Below are positions 1 through 8,831 of a DNA stretch of 64,000 bases, one piece after another. Under the pieces are notes generated by a model. The model made no database searches and had not been told where the DNA came from. It worked only from the letters and a program-made list of their open reading frames with translations. Position 1 is the stretch's first letter. Every line of letters begins with the position of its first letter. The DNA is taken from contig JAMPER010000001.1 of assembly GCA_023664945.1 (NCBI GenBank), positions 519,552 to 583,551 of the forward strand, in the 5' to 3' direction. The DNA is from Alistipes senegalensis. Lineage in GTDB: Bacteria > Pseudomonadota > Gammaproteobacteria > Burkholderiales > Burkholderiaceae_D. Position numbers and translations under genes: made by a program.

Positions 1-1234
1 TGCCGGCCTGGATAAAGCTGCTCCACCAGTTGCCTGTTTCGGGATCGGTTTCTCCGGCTTCGCACCGCAGCAGCAGGAAGTCGTAGCCGGCGCGGAAGCG
101 GCCGTGTTCCATGAGTTTGTAAACGGTTTTTCCGGTGCGGCGTTCCAGGCGGGGCTGGAGGGCCCAGATGTCCCGCATGTCGGAAATGATCCGCCGCTGG
201 ATGGCCAGTTTTTCTGTTTGCGCATCCAGGATATCGCTGGCGGCGGTGTGCAGGGCCGGGATGGGGTATTCGCCTGCTTCGCGGTATTGCGCCCATTTTT
301 CAGCGACGAGCGGCCAAAGCAGCGCGGCAAAGATGAAGCCGGGCGAAACGGGTTTTTCTTCCTGGATGCGCTGGTCGGTCCTTTCCAGCGCCAGGCTGAC
401 GAAGCGGGCGTGCTGCGGCTGTTTTAGTGCCAGGTCAAGCAGCGGAAGTAGGTTGTGGTGCAGCCCCTGGCGGCGCAGTTCTTCAAGGCAGGCCAGGGCG
501 TGCCCGCTCATTAGGAGCTTGAGTATTTCATCAAACAGCCTGGCGGAGGGCACGTTGCTGATGAGCGGCGCCAGGCTGGCTATGGGCTTGCGGGTTGCCG
601 GGTCGATCCGGAAATCCAGTTTTGCGGCAAAGCGGACGACCCGCAGCATCCTCACCGGATCTTCCCGGAAGCGTTCTGCTGGGTCGCCGATCATTTTCAG
701 TACGCGGTTGCCCAGGTCGGCCATGCCGCCGTGGTAATCGTGCAGGGTCTGGCGCGTGGGGTTGTAGTACATGGCGTTGACGGTGAAGTCACGGCGCATG
801 GCGTCTTCTTTCTGGGTGCCGAAGGTGTTGTCCCTGAGCAGGCGGCCGTCGGCATCTTTGGCGGCCGAGGCGGAAGCCAGGCTGCGGAAGGTGGTGACTT
901 CGATCAGGTCCTGGCCGAACATGACATGGACGATCTGGAAGCGGCGGCCGATGAGGAAGGCCCGCCTGAAGAGGCGGCGGACCTGTTCTGGCGTGGCATT
1001 GGTGGCGACATCAAAGTCTTTGGGACGGACTCCCAGCAGCAGGTCGCGGACGGCACCGCCGACAAGGTAGGCATCGTAGCCGGCTTTTTCCAGGATATGG
1101 ATAACGCGCACGGCGTTGGAGGAAAGCAGCCGGGGGTCGATGCCGTGCTCGGCCTGTTGCAGGATGTGGGGTTTCCTGGCAGGAAGGGGGATTTCTTTTT
1201 TTCCCAGTATTTTCCGGATGAATCGTTTAAGCAT
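1..1234 (-). CDS. pcnB: Poly(A) polymerase I, 3' end cut by window edge
   Basis: Reading from the ATG at 1234 down to the window edge gives about 411 codons without a stop; the C-terminal end lies outside the window. The N-terminal half has the class II nucleotidyltransferase signature: VGGAVRDLLLG at residues 58-68, then PKDFDVATNATPEQVR with the metal-binding aspartates at about D73 and D75, followed by the RRFQIVHV strand. A short basic N-terminus (KRFIRKILGKK) and the length favour poly(A) polymerase over CCA-adding enzyme. PcnB adds 3' poly(A) tails that promote RNA decay. The start overlaps the stop of the HAD phosphatase gene by 8 bp, so it is the last gene seen of a minus-strand cluster with hda and an AI-2E permease, a common order in Burkholderiales. 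Confidence 0.9.
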   Translation of the reverse strand, partial: MLKRFIRKILGKKEIPLPARKPHILQQAEHGIDPRLLSSNAVRVIHILEKAGYDAYLVGGAVRDLLLGVRPKDFDVATNATPEQVRRLFRRAFLIGRRFQIVHVMFGQDLIEVTTFRSLASASAAKDADGRLLRDNTFGTQKEDAMRRDFTVNAMYYNPTRQTLHDYHGGMADLGNRVLKMIGDPAERFREDPVRMLRVVRFAAKLDFRIDPATRKPIASLAPLISNVPSARLFDEILKLLMSGHALACLEELRRQGLHHNLLPLLDLALKQPQHARFVSLALERTDQRIQEEKPVSPGFIFAALLWPLVAEKWAQYREAGEYPIPALHTAASDILDAQTEKLAIQRRIISDMRDIWALQPRLERRTGKTVYKLMEHGRFRAGYDFLLLRCEAGETDPETGNWWSSFIQAG

Positions 1235-1901
1235 GGAAGAGGTGCAGTACTGTCCAGTTGTGGGCGTCGGCGTAGGCTTTTAAGCGGGCGTCCGGGTTGG
1301 TGGCAACCGGGTGGGTGACTTTTTGCAGCAGGGGCAGGTCGTTGTATGAATCGCTGTAAAAATAGCTTTTTTCATAGCTTTCCAGTTTTTTCCCCATGGA
1401 GGCAAGCCAGTTTTCCGTATGGGTAATTTTGCCTTCCCCCGAGGTGGGTATGCCGACGAGCCTGCCTGTCAGCGTGCCGTCTGCCCTTTCTTCCGGGATT
1501 GCCGCGATCAGGTGTTGGACGCCGAAAGCGCGCGCGATGGGTTCGGTAATGAAACGGTTGGTTGCGGTGACAATGGCGACAAGGTCGCCGTTGTCCTGGT
1601 GTTTTTTGAGAAGCTGCCTTGCCGGAGGCAGGATGGCCGGCCGGATGATTTCTTCCATGAACCGGTTATGCCATTCATCCAGCTGCCTGCGGGAAAAACC
1701 GGCGATTGTGCCCAGCACAAATTCCAGGAAGTCTTTCGGGTTGAGTGTGCCGGCCTTGTATTGCTCGAAAAACACCGCGTTTTTTCTTTCGTATTCCACG
1801 GTATCAATAGCGCCGGTGCGGGCGATAAAGCAGCCCCACTCATAGTCGGAATCCAGGGGCAAAAGCGTGTTATCCAGGTCAAACAGGGCAAGATTGCTCA
1901 T
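1227..1901 (-). CDS. HAD-IB family hydrolase (SerB/histidinol-phosphatase-like)
   Basis: The 224-residue protein opens with the haloacid dehalogenase motif I, FDLDNTLLPLDSDYEW, with nucleophile D8 and general acid D10. Motif II is IVTATN in the middle, and the C-terminal acidic motif is YSDSYNDLPLL. This pattern fits the HAD-IB subfamily of phosphoserine phosphatase-like enzymes; in Burkholderiales such proteins have been annotated as SerB-like or histidinol-phosphatase-like. The exact substrate cannot be read from the sequence. The gene overlaps hda by 23 bp upstream and pcnB by 8 bp downstream, so it is almost certainly translated from a shared mRNA with both. Confidence 0.88.
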   Translation of the reverse strand: MSNLALFDLDNTLLPLDSDYEWGCFIARTGAIDTVEYERKNAVFFEQYKAGTLNPKDFLEFVLGTIAGFSRRQLDEWHNRFMEEIIRPAILPPARQLLKKHQDNGDLVAIVTATNRFITEPIARAFGVQHLIAAIPEERADGTLTGRLVGIPTSGEGKITHTENWLASMGKKLESYEKSYFYSDSYNDLPLLQKVTHPVATNPDARLKAYADAHNWTVLHLFHA

Positions 1902-2568
1902 TTCCGTTTTCTGTGTTTTGCATCATTTCCCGCAGAAGCGGGAGGGTGATGGCGCGTTTGGTTTGCAGGGAGTAGCTGTCCAGGGCGTCCAGCATGACGA
2001 CAAGGGAGCGCATATCCCGCGGATAATGGGTAATGAGATAGGGTAGCACATCCGGGGAAAGGACAATGCCCCTTTCCCCGGCAGCTTGTTTCAGGGCGTT
2101 GATTTTTTCTTCGTCTGTCAGGCCATGAACGCGATAGGCCAGGCCCCAGCTCATTCTGCTTTTCAAGTCATCCCTGGCGGGCAGCAGTGCGGGGGAGACG
2201 GCGGAGGCAACAACCAGGTATGCCGCGCCGGCACGCACGGCGTTATAGAGGCTGAAGGCTTCAGCCTGTTTTTCCGGGGAGAGCTTTTCGCAGTCGTCCA
2301 TGAGGTAAAGGGTTGTGCCGGGGTCGTATTGGAACCGGCTGCTGTCTGAATCGGGTGGGATGTAGCGGCTGTCCGGATATTGTGCCAGCGCTTTGAGGAG
2401 GTGCGTTTTGCCAACGGCGCTGTCGCCCCACAGGTAAATGAAGCGTTCCGGCGCATTGCGCCGGGCGATGAGGAAGAGCAGCGAAAGCAGTTCTTCGTTT
2501 CTGCCTGCAACGAAGGTATCAAGGGAAGGAAGGCTTTTTTTGCCGATATCCAGCAGCAGTTGTCGCAT
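1879..2568 (-). CDS. hda: DnaA regulatory inactivator Hda
   Basis: A 229-residue DnaA-like AAA+ protein without the DnaA DNA-binding domain. The N-terminus RQLLLDI (residues 2-8) resembles the clamp-binding motif by which Hda docks on DnaN. Walker A is GDSAVGKTHLL at about residues 48-58; the Walker B strand is LYLMDDCEKL. The C-terminal part with YPRDMRSLVVMLDALD matches the sensor II region of the family. Known role: with the DNA-loaded sliding clamp it stimulates ATP hydrolysis by DnaA after initiation and so prevents re-initiation. It starts 5 bp after the AI-2E permease stop and overlaps the HAD gene, indicating one operon. Confidence 0.9.
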   Translation of the reverse strand: MRQLLLDIGKKSLPSLDTFVAGRNEELLSLLFLIARRNAPERFIYLWGDSAVGKTHLLKALAQYPDSRYIPPDSDSSRFQYDPGTTLYLMDDCEKLSPEKQAEAFSLYNAVRAGAAYLVVASAVSPALLPARDDLKSRMSWGLAYRVHGLTDEEKINALKQAAGERGIVLSPDVLPYLITHYPRDMRSLVVMLDALDSYSLQTKRAITLPLLREMMQNTENGNEQSCPV

Positions 2569-2573
2569 GGGGG

Positions 2574-3653
2574 TTACGAATTATAGAAATTGCTGTTGAT
2601 GTAATGCCGCCGCAGGTGCCGGAAGGCGACGGAAAAGATGGCGGAGGACGGCAGGGCGACCAGTACACCCACAAAACCGAAGAGGTGGCCGAAGGCGAGC
2701 AGGGAAAAAATCACTATCAGGGGGTGGAGCTGGATACGCCTGCCAACCAGGGTTGGCGTCATGAAGAAGGCGTCGAAGGAATGGCCGAACCCGTAAATGG
2801 CGGCCAGTGTGATCCACGCCTCGACACCGGAAAATTGCAGCATGGTGGCGATGATGGCAAGGGAAAGCCCGATGGTGATGCCGATATACGGGATGAATGC
2901 CAGCATGCCGCTGATGATGCCGACCGGCAGCGCGACGTTGTAGCCCACGATGCCGAGCGCGGTAGAGTAATAGACAGCCAGCGCCAGCATGACGGAGAGC
3001 TGTCCCCGCAGGTACTGCGCCAGCATGACGTTGACTTCATCGGACAGGCTGATGGTTTGGTGAACCCACCGGCGGGGGATGGAATCGCGCAGTTTCCGGA
3101 CGGCGAGGTGCCAGTCTTTGAGCAGGTAGAAAAGTACGACCGGGATCAGGATCAGGTTCCATGCCCAGGTAAGGACGGTGGCGCCGCCGAATTTTGCGGA
3201 GGCAAGGATGGATTTCCACAGGCCTTCTCCCTGGAGCATGAATTGTTCGGTCAACAGGCGTTTGAAGCTGGCGGTATCAACCGGAAGATCGATGCCGATA
3301 TCCCGGACAAAGGGCCGGATGGATTCGCCCAGACGGATCGCCAGAACAGGGATTTGCTCATAGAGCAGGGGCCATTCGTTGAGCAGCATCGGCACAATGA
3401 TGAGGCACAAGGCGGTGACAACGGCGAATAAAACGGCCATTACTATCAGGACGGACAGGGTGCGCGAGAGCCTGAAGCGCCCCATCCTGATGGAGCGCAG
3501 CCAGTCCACGCCGGGGTTTAAGGCGTAGGCCAGGATGGCGCCGGCGATAAAAGGCGTCAGGATGGGGCCGAGCAACAGCAAAAATAGCGCCATCATGACG
3601 CCGATGCTGAGCCACAAGGCGGTTTGTTTCTGACGTTGTGTAAAAAATACCAT
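2574..3653 (-). CDS. AI-2E/PerM family membrane permease
   Basis: A 359-residue membrane protein with about eight hydrophobic segments: two near the N-terminus (LWLSIGVMMALFLLLLGPIL, then AGAILAYALNPGVD), one at about 70-90, and a cluster in the C-terminal half with the family-typical PYIGITIGLSL and HPLIVIFSLLAFGHLFGFVGVLVALP. It belongs to the AI-2E transporter superfamily (PerM/YdgG/TqsA); some members export autoinducer-2, others exchange Na+ and H+, so the substrate here is open. It is the first gene of the minus-strand cluster leading to hda and pcnB, divergent from purM, with about 90 bp between the start codons. Confidence 0.88.
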   Translation of the reverse strand: MVFFTQRQKQTALWLSIGVMMALFLLLLGPILTPFIAGAILAYALNPGVDWLRSIRMGRFRLSRTLSVLIVMAVLFAVVTALCLIIVPMLLNEWPLLYEQIPVLAIRLGESIRPFVRDIGIDLPVDTASFKRLLTEQFMLQGEGLWKSILASAKFGGATVLTWAWNLILIPVVLFYLLKDWHLAVRKLRDSIPRRWVHQTISLSDEVNVMLAQYLRGQLSVMLALAVYYSTALGIVGYNVALPVGIISGMLAFIPYIGITIGLSLAIIATMLQFSGVEAWITLAAIYGFGHSFDAFFMTPTLVGRRIQLHPLIVIFSLLAFGHLFGFVGVLVALPSSAIFSVAFRHLRRHYINSNFYNS

Positions 3654-3742
3654 GTCGCCCTACCCGGCGTGACAGTTTGTTAAAATGCGGTTTTCCAATC
3701 TGTTCAATTCCGCTATTTTACGCTGGATAACTGTTTTTTATC

Positions 3743-4786
3743 ATGAATTCACCTTCCCCTTCTTCTCTTTCCTACCGTGACGCCGGTGTGGATATCGACG
3801 CCGGCGAAGCGCTGGTTGACGCTATTAAACCTTTTGCCAGACGCACTATGCGGGAAGGCGTCCTGGCCGGCATAGGCGGTTTTGGCGCGCTTTTCGAGAT
3901 TAGCAAAAAGTACCGCGAGCCGGTGCTGGTTTCCGGCACGGACGGCGTTGGCACCAAGCTCAGGCTGGCGTTTCAGCTTAACCGACATGATACGGTGGGG
4001 ACTGACCTTGTGGCAATGAGTGTGAATGATATCCTTGTCCAGGGGGCGGAACCGCTGTTTTTCCTGGATTATTTTGCCTGCGGCAGGCTGGATGTGGCAA
4101 TGGCTGCGGATGTGGTCAAGGGGGTGGCTGCCGGATGCGAGCAGGCCGGATGCGCCCTGATAGGCGGGGAAACGGCTGAGATGCCCGGCATGTATCCGGA
4201 TGGCGAATATGACCTGGCCGGTTTTGCTGTCGGGGTGGTTGAAAAGTCGAAAATTATTGATGGCAGCACTATTGTGCCGGGGGATGTGGTGCTTGGCCTG
4301 GCTTCTTCGGGTGCGCATTCCAACGGGTATTCCCTGATCCGCCGGATTCTTGTGGAGGCCAAACCGGATATGAACGCCGATTTTTACGGCCGTCCGCTGG
4401 CGGATGTGCTGCTGGCTCCCACGCGCATTTATGTGAAGCCGCTTCTTTCCCTGATGAAAGCGCTGCCGGTAAAAGGGATGGCGCATATTACCGGGGGCGG
4501 CCTTCTGGATAATGTGCCGCGGATTTTACCGGAGAACTGTACCGCTCTTTTGCATCGGGATGCCTGGACGAGGCCGCCGCTTTTTGACTGGCTGCAACAG
4601 CATGGCGGGGTGGCGGATGAGGAAATGCACCGGGTGTTCAATTGCGGGATCGGCATGGCGGTGATTGTTGCCGCCAGTCAGGCTGACGCGGCCATGTCGC
4701 AGCTTAAGGCCCAGGGCGAGGCGGTTTACCGTATTGGGGAGATACGGGCAAGGCAGGGCGGCGAGGCGCAAACGCTGGTTTTATGA
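3743..4786 (+). CDS. purM: Phosphoribosylformylglycinamidine cyclo-ligase (AIR synthetase)
   Basis: The 347-residue protein has the PurM hallmarks: [13 protein letters not shown] at residues 10-22, the glycine-rich [22 protein letters not shown], and [19 protein letters not shown], followed by [12 protein letters not shown]. It catalyses the ATP-dependent ring closure of formylglycinamidine ribonucleotide to aminoimidazole ribonucleotide, step five of purine synthesis, in the cytosol. Its length equals the family standard. It is transcribed divergently from the AI-2E gene, a common Burkholderiales arrangement; its 3' end overlaps that of the convergent hydrolase gene by 6 bp. Confidence 0.97.
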   Translation: MNSPSPSSLSYRDAGVDIDAGEALVDAIKPFARRTMREGVLAGIGGFGALFEISKKYREPVLVSGTDGVGTKLRLAFQLNRHDTVGTDLVAMSVNDILVQGAEPLFFLDYFACGRLDVAMAADVVKGVAAGCEQAGCALIGGETAEMPGMYPDGEYDLAGFAVGVVEKSKIIDGSTIVPGDVVLGLASSGAHSNGYSLIRRILVEAKPDMNADFYGRPLADVLLAPTRIYVKPLLSLMKALPVKGMAHITGGGLLDNVPRILPENCTALLHRDAWTRPPLFDWLQQHGGVADEEMHRVFNCGIGMAVIVAASQADAAMSQLKAQGEAVYRIGEIRARQGGEAQTLVL

Positions 4787-5665
4787 CGGACTGGCGTCCA
4801 GTTCCATGAGCAGGGCCTGGTGATCCGAGGCGGCGCTTGTTGTTTCAACACGCATGTCCCGCACGCGGGGTGCCAGGTTCTGGCTGATAAAGATGTAGTC
4901 GGAAACAAAGGGGCCGCCGGGCCATCTTTTTCTATCAAAGTAACCCATTGTCGGCGCGTGTTTTTGGTGCGGATGGCAAATTTCCCAGGCGTCTGCCAGC
5001 GGGGGAGTGCCGGGCTGCCCCAAAGGCGCGAGCAGCTGCGTTTTTTCCGCGGCGGTTTCCGGAAAGTTGAAGTCTCCTGCCAGGATGATGCCTGATATGG
5101 GCGGATAAGGGGCAAAGGGCCCTTTTGCCGCCGTACGGGAAGCGGAAAGGGAATGCGCCCAGGCATTGCGGCAAATGCCTCGCAGGTAGTCAACCTGCGC
5201 TATCCGGTGGCTGGCTGAATGATATTCCAGGTGGGTGGTGATGATGCAGAAGAGGCCGGCAGGGGTCTGGATGAGTGCTTCAAGGGCCATGCGCGCCATG
5301 CCTTTTTCTTCGGCCCCGGCAGGCTGCGGCAGGCGGTGCCGGTATACCTGCAATACGGGAAAACGGGAAAGCAGCATGTTGCCGAAGCGTTTGGTGATAC
5401 CGCCGCTGCCGGGCTGCTCAACGGCATAGCCGCAAACCGGCGTGTAGTCTTTGAAGCGGGAGGCCAGCGCCTCAAACTGGTTGGTCCCGTCGGCATGTTT
5501 TAATTCAGGATCGCGCCAGCCGGAGGAAATTTCCTGCATGCACAGGATGTCAAAGCCGGAAAATTGCCGAAGATGCCGAAGGGTGCGGTCAAGGTCAACG
5601 GTATTATCTATGCCGCGCCCCCAGCGGATGTTCCAGGTAACCAGTCTGATTGTTTGCGGGTTCAT
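4781..5665 (-). CDS. Endonuclease/exonuclease/phosphatase family protein
   Basis: I place the start at the ATG at 5665 ([18 protein letters not shown]), because the upstream in-frame extension lacks any family similarity. The 294-residue product shows the exo-endo-phosphatase fold motifs in order: [18 protein letters not shown] with the metal-binding glutamate, [15 protein letters not shown] and the terminal SDHQALL. Family members cleave phosphodiester bonds in nucleic acids, phosphoinositides or sphingomyelin; the substrate here is unknown. No signal peptide is seen, so a cytosolic role is likely. It converges on purM with a 6-bp overlap. A second, distinct member of this superfamily lies at 13361-14425. 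Confidence 0.82.
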   Translation of the reverse strand: MNPQTIRLVTWNIRWGRGIDNTVDLDRTLRHLRQFSGFDILCMQEISSGWRDPELKHADGTNQFEALASRFKDYTPVCGYAVEQPGSGGITKRFGNMLLSRFPVLQVYRHRLPQPAGAEEKGMARMALEALIQTPAGLFCIITTHLEYHSASHRIAQVDYLRGICRNAWAHSLSASRTAAKGPFAPYPPISGIILAGDFNFPETAAEKTQLLAPLGQPGTPPLADAWEICHPHQKHAPTMGYFDRKRWPGGPFVSDYIFISQNLAPRVRDMRVETTSAASDHQALLMELDASPS

Positions 5666-6679
5666 GGCTTCAGGCAGAAAGGATGAAAAAACGGCAGTGG
5701 AACGGGCTTGTCCGGTATGGCAGGTTGTTTTTCCTTTTCCACGGGGGATTTCCTGTTGCCTGGCGTTTCCTGGTTCGTCTGTTCTTTCCAGGCCAGTATA
5801 GCCGGTTATACCGCCTTGTGCGGGTATTCTTCTGCCTTTTCTGTGTTGATTCGGGTGATGGGCAAGGAGGCGGGTTACTGCGCCGGAAAATTCCCGGGAG
5901 GGAAGGTGGCTACGTCCCCGTGCTGCCAAAAGGCGGATTCACGGGGACGCCAGTCACGCTACTAAGGAACAGTACAAAACACAATGCCTGCCAGGAGAGT
6001 AAATGCCTGCATTGTGAAGAAGCATGATGTCCGCAAAAATGGCTGATTTTGCGGGAATCATGTTTTTACCGGTTTTTACATAACCGGTATCAGCAATATG
6101 CCGGTATCACGTATGGCTGGCCGCGATTATCTGCATTTGCAGGTTGATATGCTAGGTATATTTTCCCGATCCGTAAAATTGTTTTTATTTATGATTTCAT
6201 TAAATCGTGTGATGGCTTTTTATTGCGATATGCCGCCGCATGGATTATTTAATAATTTTTATTATTCAAGAAAAAGTATTTATCACAACAGGCTGCCTTT
6301 TCTTTGGCATTGGCCGGAAACATAAGTCTGTAGCGGATTTGCGGAGTTTTGACCGGAAACAAAAATTGTGATTAAGAAAGTTGATGAATTCATAAATAAA
6401 AACAATTTTACTTATGAAAAGTGCGAAGGGTACTCTTCTAACCAGGCAATATGTTTTTATGTATAAACAGTGTGTTTGCATGTAAATGTATTGTTTTTCT
6501 TTTATAACAAAAAGCAGTTTGCCGGTATTGATGGTTTAATCGTTCTGTCGGGTTTGTTTGAACGCTGACTTATTCATTGCCGGGCTTTTTGTAATAGGCG
6601 ATTAAGCATTGGTTCTGTGTGTTGCTTTACGCTGAATTAATGCCGGATTTTTTAACTTACTTAAAAAGAGAGGAACGCG
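5666..6679. other. Long intergenic region upstream of the OxlT-like gene
   Basis: About 1 kb without a convincing gene. The left half is GC-rich and contains an inverted repeat at 5913-5949 (CGTCCCCGTG ... CACGGGGACG) with a nested CTGCC/GGCGG helix. The right half from about 6100 is markedly AT-rich, as expected for promoter DNA or a long 5' leader of the highly expressed transporter. One open frame, 5683-6027 (+), has a plausible AAAGG Shine-Dalgarno but no recognisable similarity and an odd Arg/Phe-rich composition, so I do not call it. Confidence 0.5.
5913..5949. repeat. Inverted repeat / stem-loop
   Basis: Ten-base arms CGTCCCCGTG (5913-5922) and CACGGGGACG (5940-5949) pair perfectly, and a shorter inner helix CTGCC/GGCGG lies in the loop. 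No T-run follows on either strand, so it is not a standard terminator. It could be an RNA structure in a leader or a protein-binding site. Confidence 0.45.
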
Positions 6680-7951
6680 ATGAGTACTTCAGAGCCAACT
6701 CAGCCAGCAAAACCGGCGATTCCGGAAGGAAACCGGTGGTTTTATCTCATCCTGGCCGTTTTATTGATGTGTATGATTTCCGGCGTCCAGTATGCCTGGT
6801 CGCTGTTTGCCCGTCCGCTGACAGAAAGCCTGGCAGTTTCTTTGGCTGCTGTCCAGACGGCCTTCACCCTTTCCCAGGTGATCCAGGCCGGTTCGCAACC
6901 GGGTGGCGGTTATTTTGTTGACCGCTTTGGTCCCCGGTGGCCGCTTTTTGTCGGCGGCCTGATGGTTCTGGTCGGCTGGGTCAGCATGGGCCAGGCTAGC
7001 AGCCTGCCGGTGCTTTACGGGCTGTATATTCTTGCCGGTGCAGGCGTTGGCGTGGTTTATGGTATTGCCATTAACACGGCCAACCGCTGGTTCCCGGACA
7101 AACGCGGTCTGGCTTCCGGTTTTACGGCAGCCGGTTACGGCCTGGGCGTTTTGCCGTTCCTGCCGTTGATCAGCTCCGTGCTGAAAACTGACGGCGTTGG
7201 CCCGGCTTTCATGTACACGGGTGTGGTTATGGGCGTAATCATTATGATTATTGCTTTCATTATCAAATTCCCGGGCGGTGCAGCAGGCGCCAAGAAGGTG
7301 ATTGTTGCTACGGAACGGGATTTCAACTCCAATGAAATGCTCCGTACGCCGCAATTCTGGATTCTGTGGATTTCTTTCTTCTCCGTCAATTTCGGCTTCC
7401 TGTTCCTGGTTGCCAACAGTGCGCCGTTTGGCCGCGAGCTGGGTCTTCCTGTCGGCGTCATCACGATTGCGGTTGCTATCCAGAACCTCTTTAACGGCGG
7501 CTGCCGTCCGTTCTGGGGATTTGTTTCCGACAAGATCGGCCGTTTCAAAACCATGTCGGTCATGTTCGGGATTAATGCCGTTGCCATGTACTCTTTTGCC
7601 CACGTAGCCAAACTGGGTACACCGTTCTTTATCGTGGTTCTGGCTATCGCCTTCTTTACTTCCGGCGGCAGCTATGCCTTGTTCCCGCCGACCAACAGCG
7701 ACCTGTTCGGTACGGCTTACTCGGCACGGAACTATGGTTTCTTCTGGGCTGCCAAAGCAACGGCTTCCATCTTTGGTGGCGGTATCGGCGCAGCAGTTGC
7801 TACCCAATACGGCTGGGCAGTTGCCTTTACTATCTCTGCCATTGCTTCCACGCTCTCTTTCTGCCTGGCAACGTTTGTTATGCCGAGGATGGGACGGCCG
7901 AAGAAACGCGTTATGACAACGCTGGCAACCAACACGGCTGCACAACACTGA
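6680..7951 (+). CDS. oxlT: OxlT-type oxalate:formate antiporter (MFS), possible paralogue
   Basis: A 423-residue, twelve-segment major facilitator protein very similar to OxlT of Oxalobacter formigenes as I remember it (for example LLMCMISGVQY, QAGSQPGGGYFVD, NRWFPDKRGLASGFTAAGYG). OxlT exchanges external oxalate2- for internal formate-, creating the proton-motive force by which the organism lives. The charged residues essential in OxlT (R272 and K355) correspond here to R276 in FNGGCRPFWG and K359 in FFWAAKATAS, a constant offset of four. At the place where I recall OxlT has a pocket tryptophan (W324, FFTWGGSYALF) this protein has serine (S328, FFTSGGSYALF). A good AGAGAGG-type ribosome site (about 6668-6674) precedes the ATG. 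A hairpin and a uspA gene follow. Whether this is the main antiporter or a paralogue with another carboxylate is open. Confidence 0.85.
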   Translation: MSTSEPTQPAKPAIPEGNRWFYLILAVLLMCMISGVQYAWSLFARPLTESLAVSLAAVQTAFTLSQVIQAGSQPGGGYFVDRFGPRWPLFVGGLMVLVGWVSMGQASSLPVLYGLYILAGAGVGVVYGIAINTANRWFPDKRGLASGFTAAGYGLGVLPFLPLISSVLKTDGVGPAFMYTGVVMGVIIMIIAFIIKFPGGAAGAKKVIVATERDFNSNEMLRTPQFWILWISFFSVNFGFLFLVANSAPFGRELGLPVGVITIAVAIQNLFNGGCRPFWGFVSDKIGRFKTMSVMFGINAVAMYSFAHVAKLGTPFFIVVLAIAFFTSGGSYALFPPTNSDLFGTAYSARNYGFFWAAKATASIFGGGIGAAVATQYGWAVAFTISAIASTLSFCLATFVMPRMGRPKKRVMTTLATNTAAQH

Positions 7952-7976
7952 TATTTCACTCAAATATCCAGTTAAC

Positions 7977-8006
7977 TGTACCAACCCCTTTCGCGGGGTT
8001 GGTACA
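7977..8006. terminator. Perfect 12-bp stem-loop between the transporter and uspA genes
   Basis: TGTACCAACCCC (7977-7988) and GGGGTTGGTACA (7995-8006) pair fully around a TTTCGC loop, 26 bp after the transporter stop. No U-tract follows, so it may be a partial terminator or an mRNA-stabilising 3' structure that sets different levels for the transporter and uspA. Confidence 0.6.
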
Positions 8007-8054
8007 CAGCCGGGAAGCCGGTCTCACCAAATAGCCAATTGAGTGGAGAAACGT

Positions 8055-8555
8055 ATGTTTTCAAAAATAATGATTCCAACTGATGGTTCCATCCTGGGCG
8101 ATATTGCCGCAACGGAAGGTATCAAGATGGCCGCCAAGCTGGGAGCAGAGGTTGTTATTATCCACATCGTTCGCGAGTACGATAAGGCAGGGGTAAGCAA
8201 ATCCATGTCCAAAGCGGAATATGAAGAGGCGGCAAAGGTTACTGGCCGGAAAATTCTTCAGCCGCTGGAAGAGCTTGCGCAGAAAATGAAGGTCAAATAC
8301 AAGACGATTCTTGGCATGGCCAACCATATTGCGCTGGCTGTTGTCCGGGAAGCGAAGGAATGCGGATGTGACCTGATTTTTATCGGTTCAAACGGCTGCG
8401 GCGGCTGGGATCACCTTCTGGTCGGCAGTGTTTCCAACAAGGTGCTGGCCAGTGCGGAAATCCCTGTGCTGGTTTATCGCCTGAGGGAAGACCAGGTGCC
8501 GGCAGATGCGCCGGAATACCATAGTTCTTCGGTGTTTGTTTTCCCACCTGCCTGA
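8055..8555 (+). CDS. Universal stress protein, UspA family
   Basis: The start is taken at ATG 8055 (MFSKIMIPTDGS) because the GGAGAA site at 8045-8050 lies at correct distance; an in-frame GTG at 8043 overlaps that site. The 166-residue product has the Usp fold with N-terminal MIPTDGSILGD and the ATP-binding pattern GSNGCGGWDHLLVGSVS near residues 115-131. ATP-binding Usp proteins act as stress or energy sensors in the cytosol. The location directly behind an OxlT-like gene suggests co-expression with oxalate transport, an inference from position only. A strong terminator follows. Confidence 0.9.
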   Translation: MFSKIMIPTDGSILGDIAATEGIKMAAKLGAEVVIIHIVREYDKAGVSKSMSKAEYEEAAKVTGRKILQPLEELAQKMKVKYKTILGMANHIALAVVREAKECGCDLIFIGSNGCGGWDHLLVGSVSNKVLASAEIPVLVYRLREDQVPADAPEYHSSSVFVFPPA

Positions 8556-8610
8556 TTTTCTTTTCCGTTTCGGGCAGAAAGAAGTATTACGGCGGTAAGG
8601 CCGGTAATGA

Positions 8611-8651
8611 GGCAAGGTTCCGGTTGTTATCTGCCGGAACCTTGCCGTTTT
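8611..8651 (+). terminator. Rho-independent terminator after uspA
   Basis: A perfect 13-bp stem GGCAAGGTTCCGG (8611-8623) / CCGGAACCTTGCC (8634-8646) is followed by GTTTTT. It ends the transporter-uspA transcription unit. Confidence 0.9.
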
Positions 8652-8732
8652 TATTGGGTCATACGGCAAAGCGGGGTTGTCTGTTTACGGAAAAGTAGAA
8701 TATTATATTTCTCTTTTCGCTTTACAGTTTCT

Positions 8733-8742
8733 CCCCCCCCCC
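8733..8742. repeat. Homopolymeric C10 tract upstream of the lysR-type gene
   Basis: Ten consecutive C residues lie about 90 bp upstream of the regulator's start codon, after the uspA terminator, within otherwise AT-rich promoter-like DNA. Tracts of this length are prone to slipped-strand mispairing and could change promoter spacing. Confidence 0.7.
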
Positions 8743-8831
8743 ACCCAAATGTGGCCTTTGCCGGCAAGGCAGGGACAGGGGGAACTGCGTAGCGTAAGGG
8801 CGTTGTTACCTTTTTTGAAGGGGCAAAAATT

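Noticed and set aside
104-1318. Long plus-strand open frames opposite pcnB
   Set aside because: They are antisense shadows: the minus strand encodes a clear PcnB with all catalytic motifs.
5683-6027. 114-codon plus-strand frame with AAAGG upstream
   Set aside because: Composition is odd, no family resemblance, and it covers the inverted repeat; insufficient for a gene call.
5770-6030. Possible cobalamin riboswitch (fragments like GGGAAGG and CTGCCAGGAGA)
   Set aside because: The conserved boxes are not in the required order or spacing on either strand, and no cobalamin or transporter gene of that type follows.
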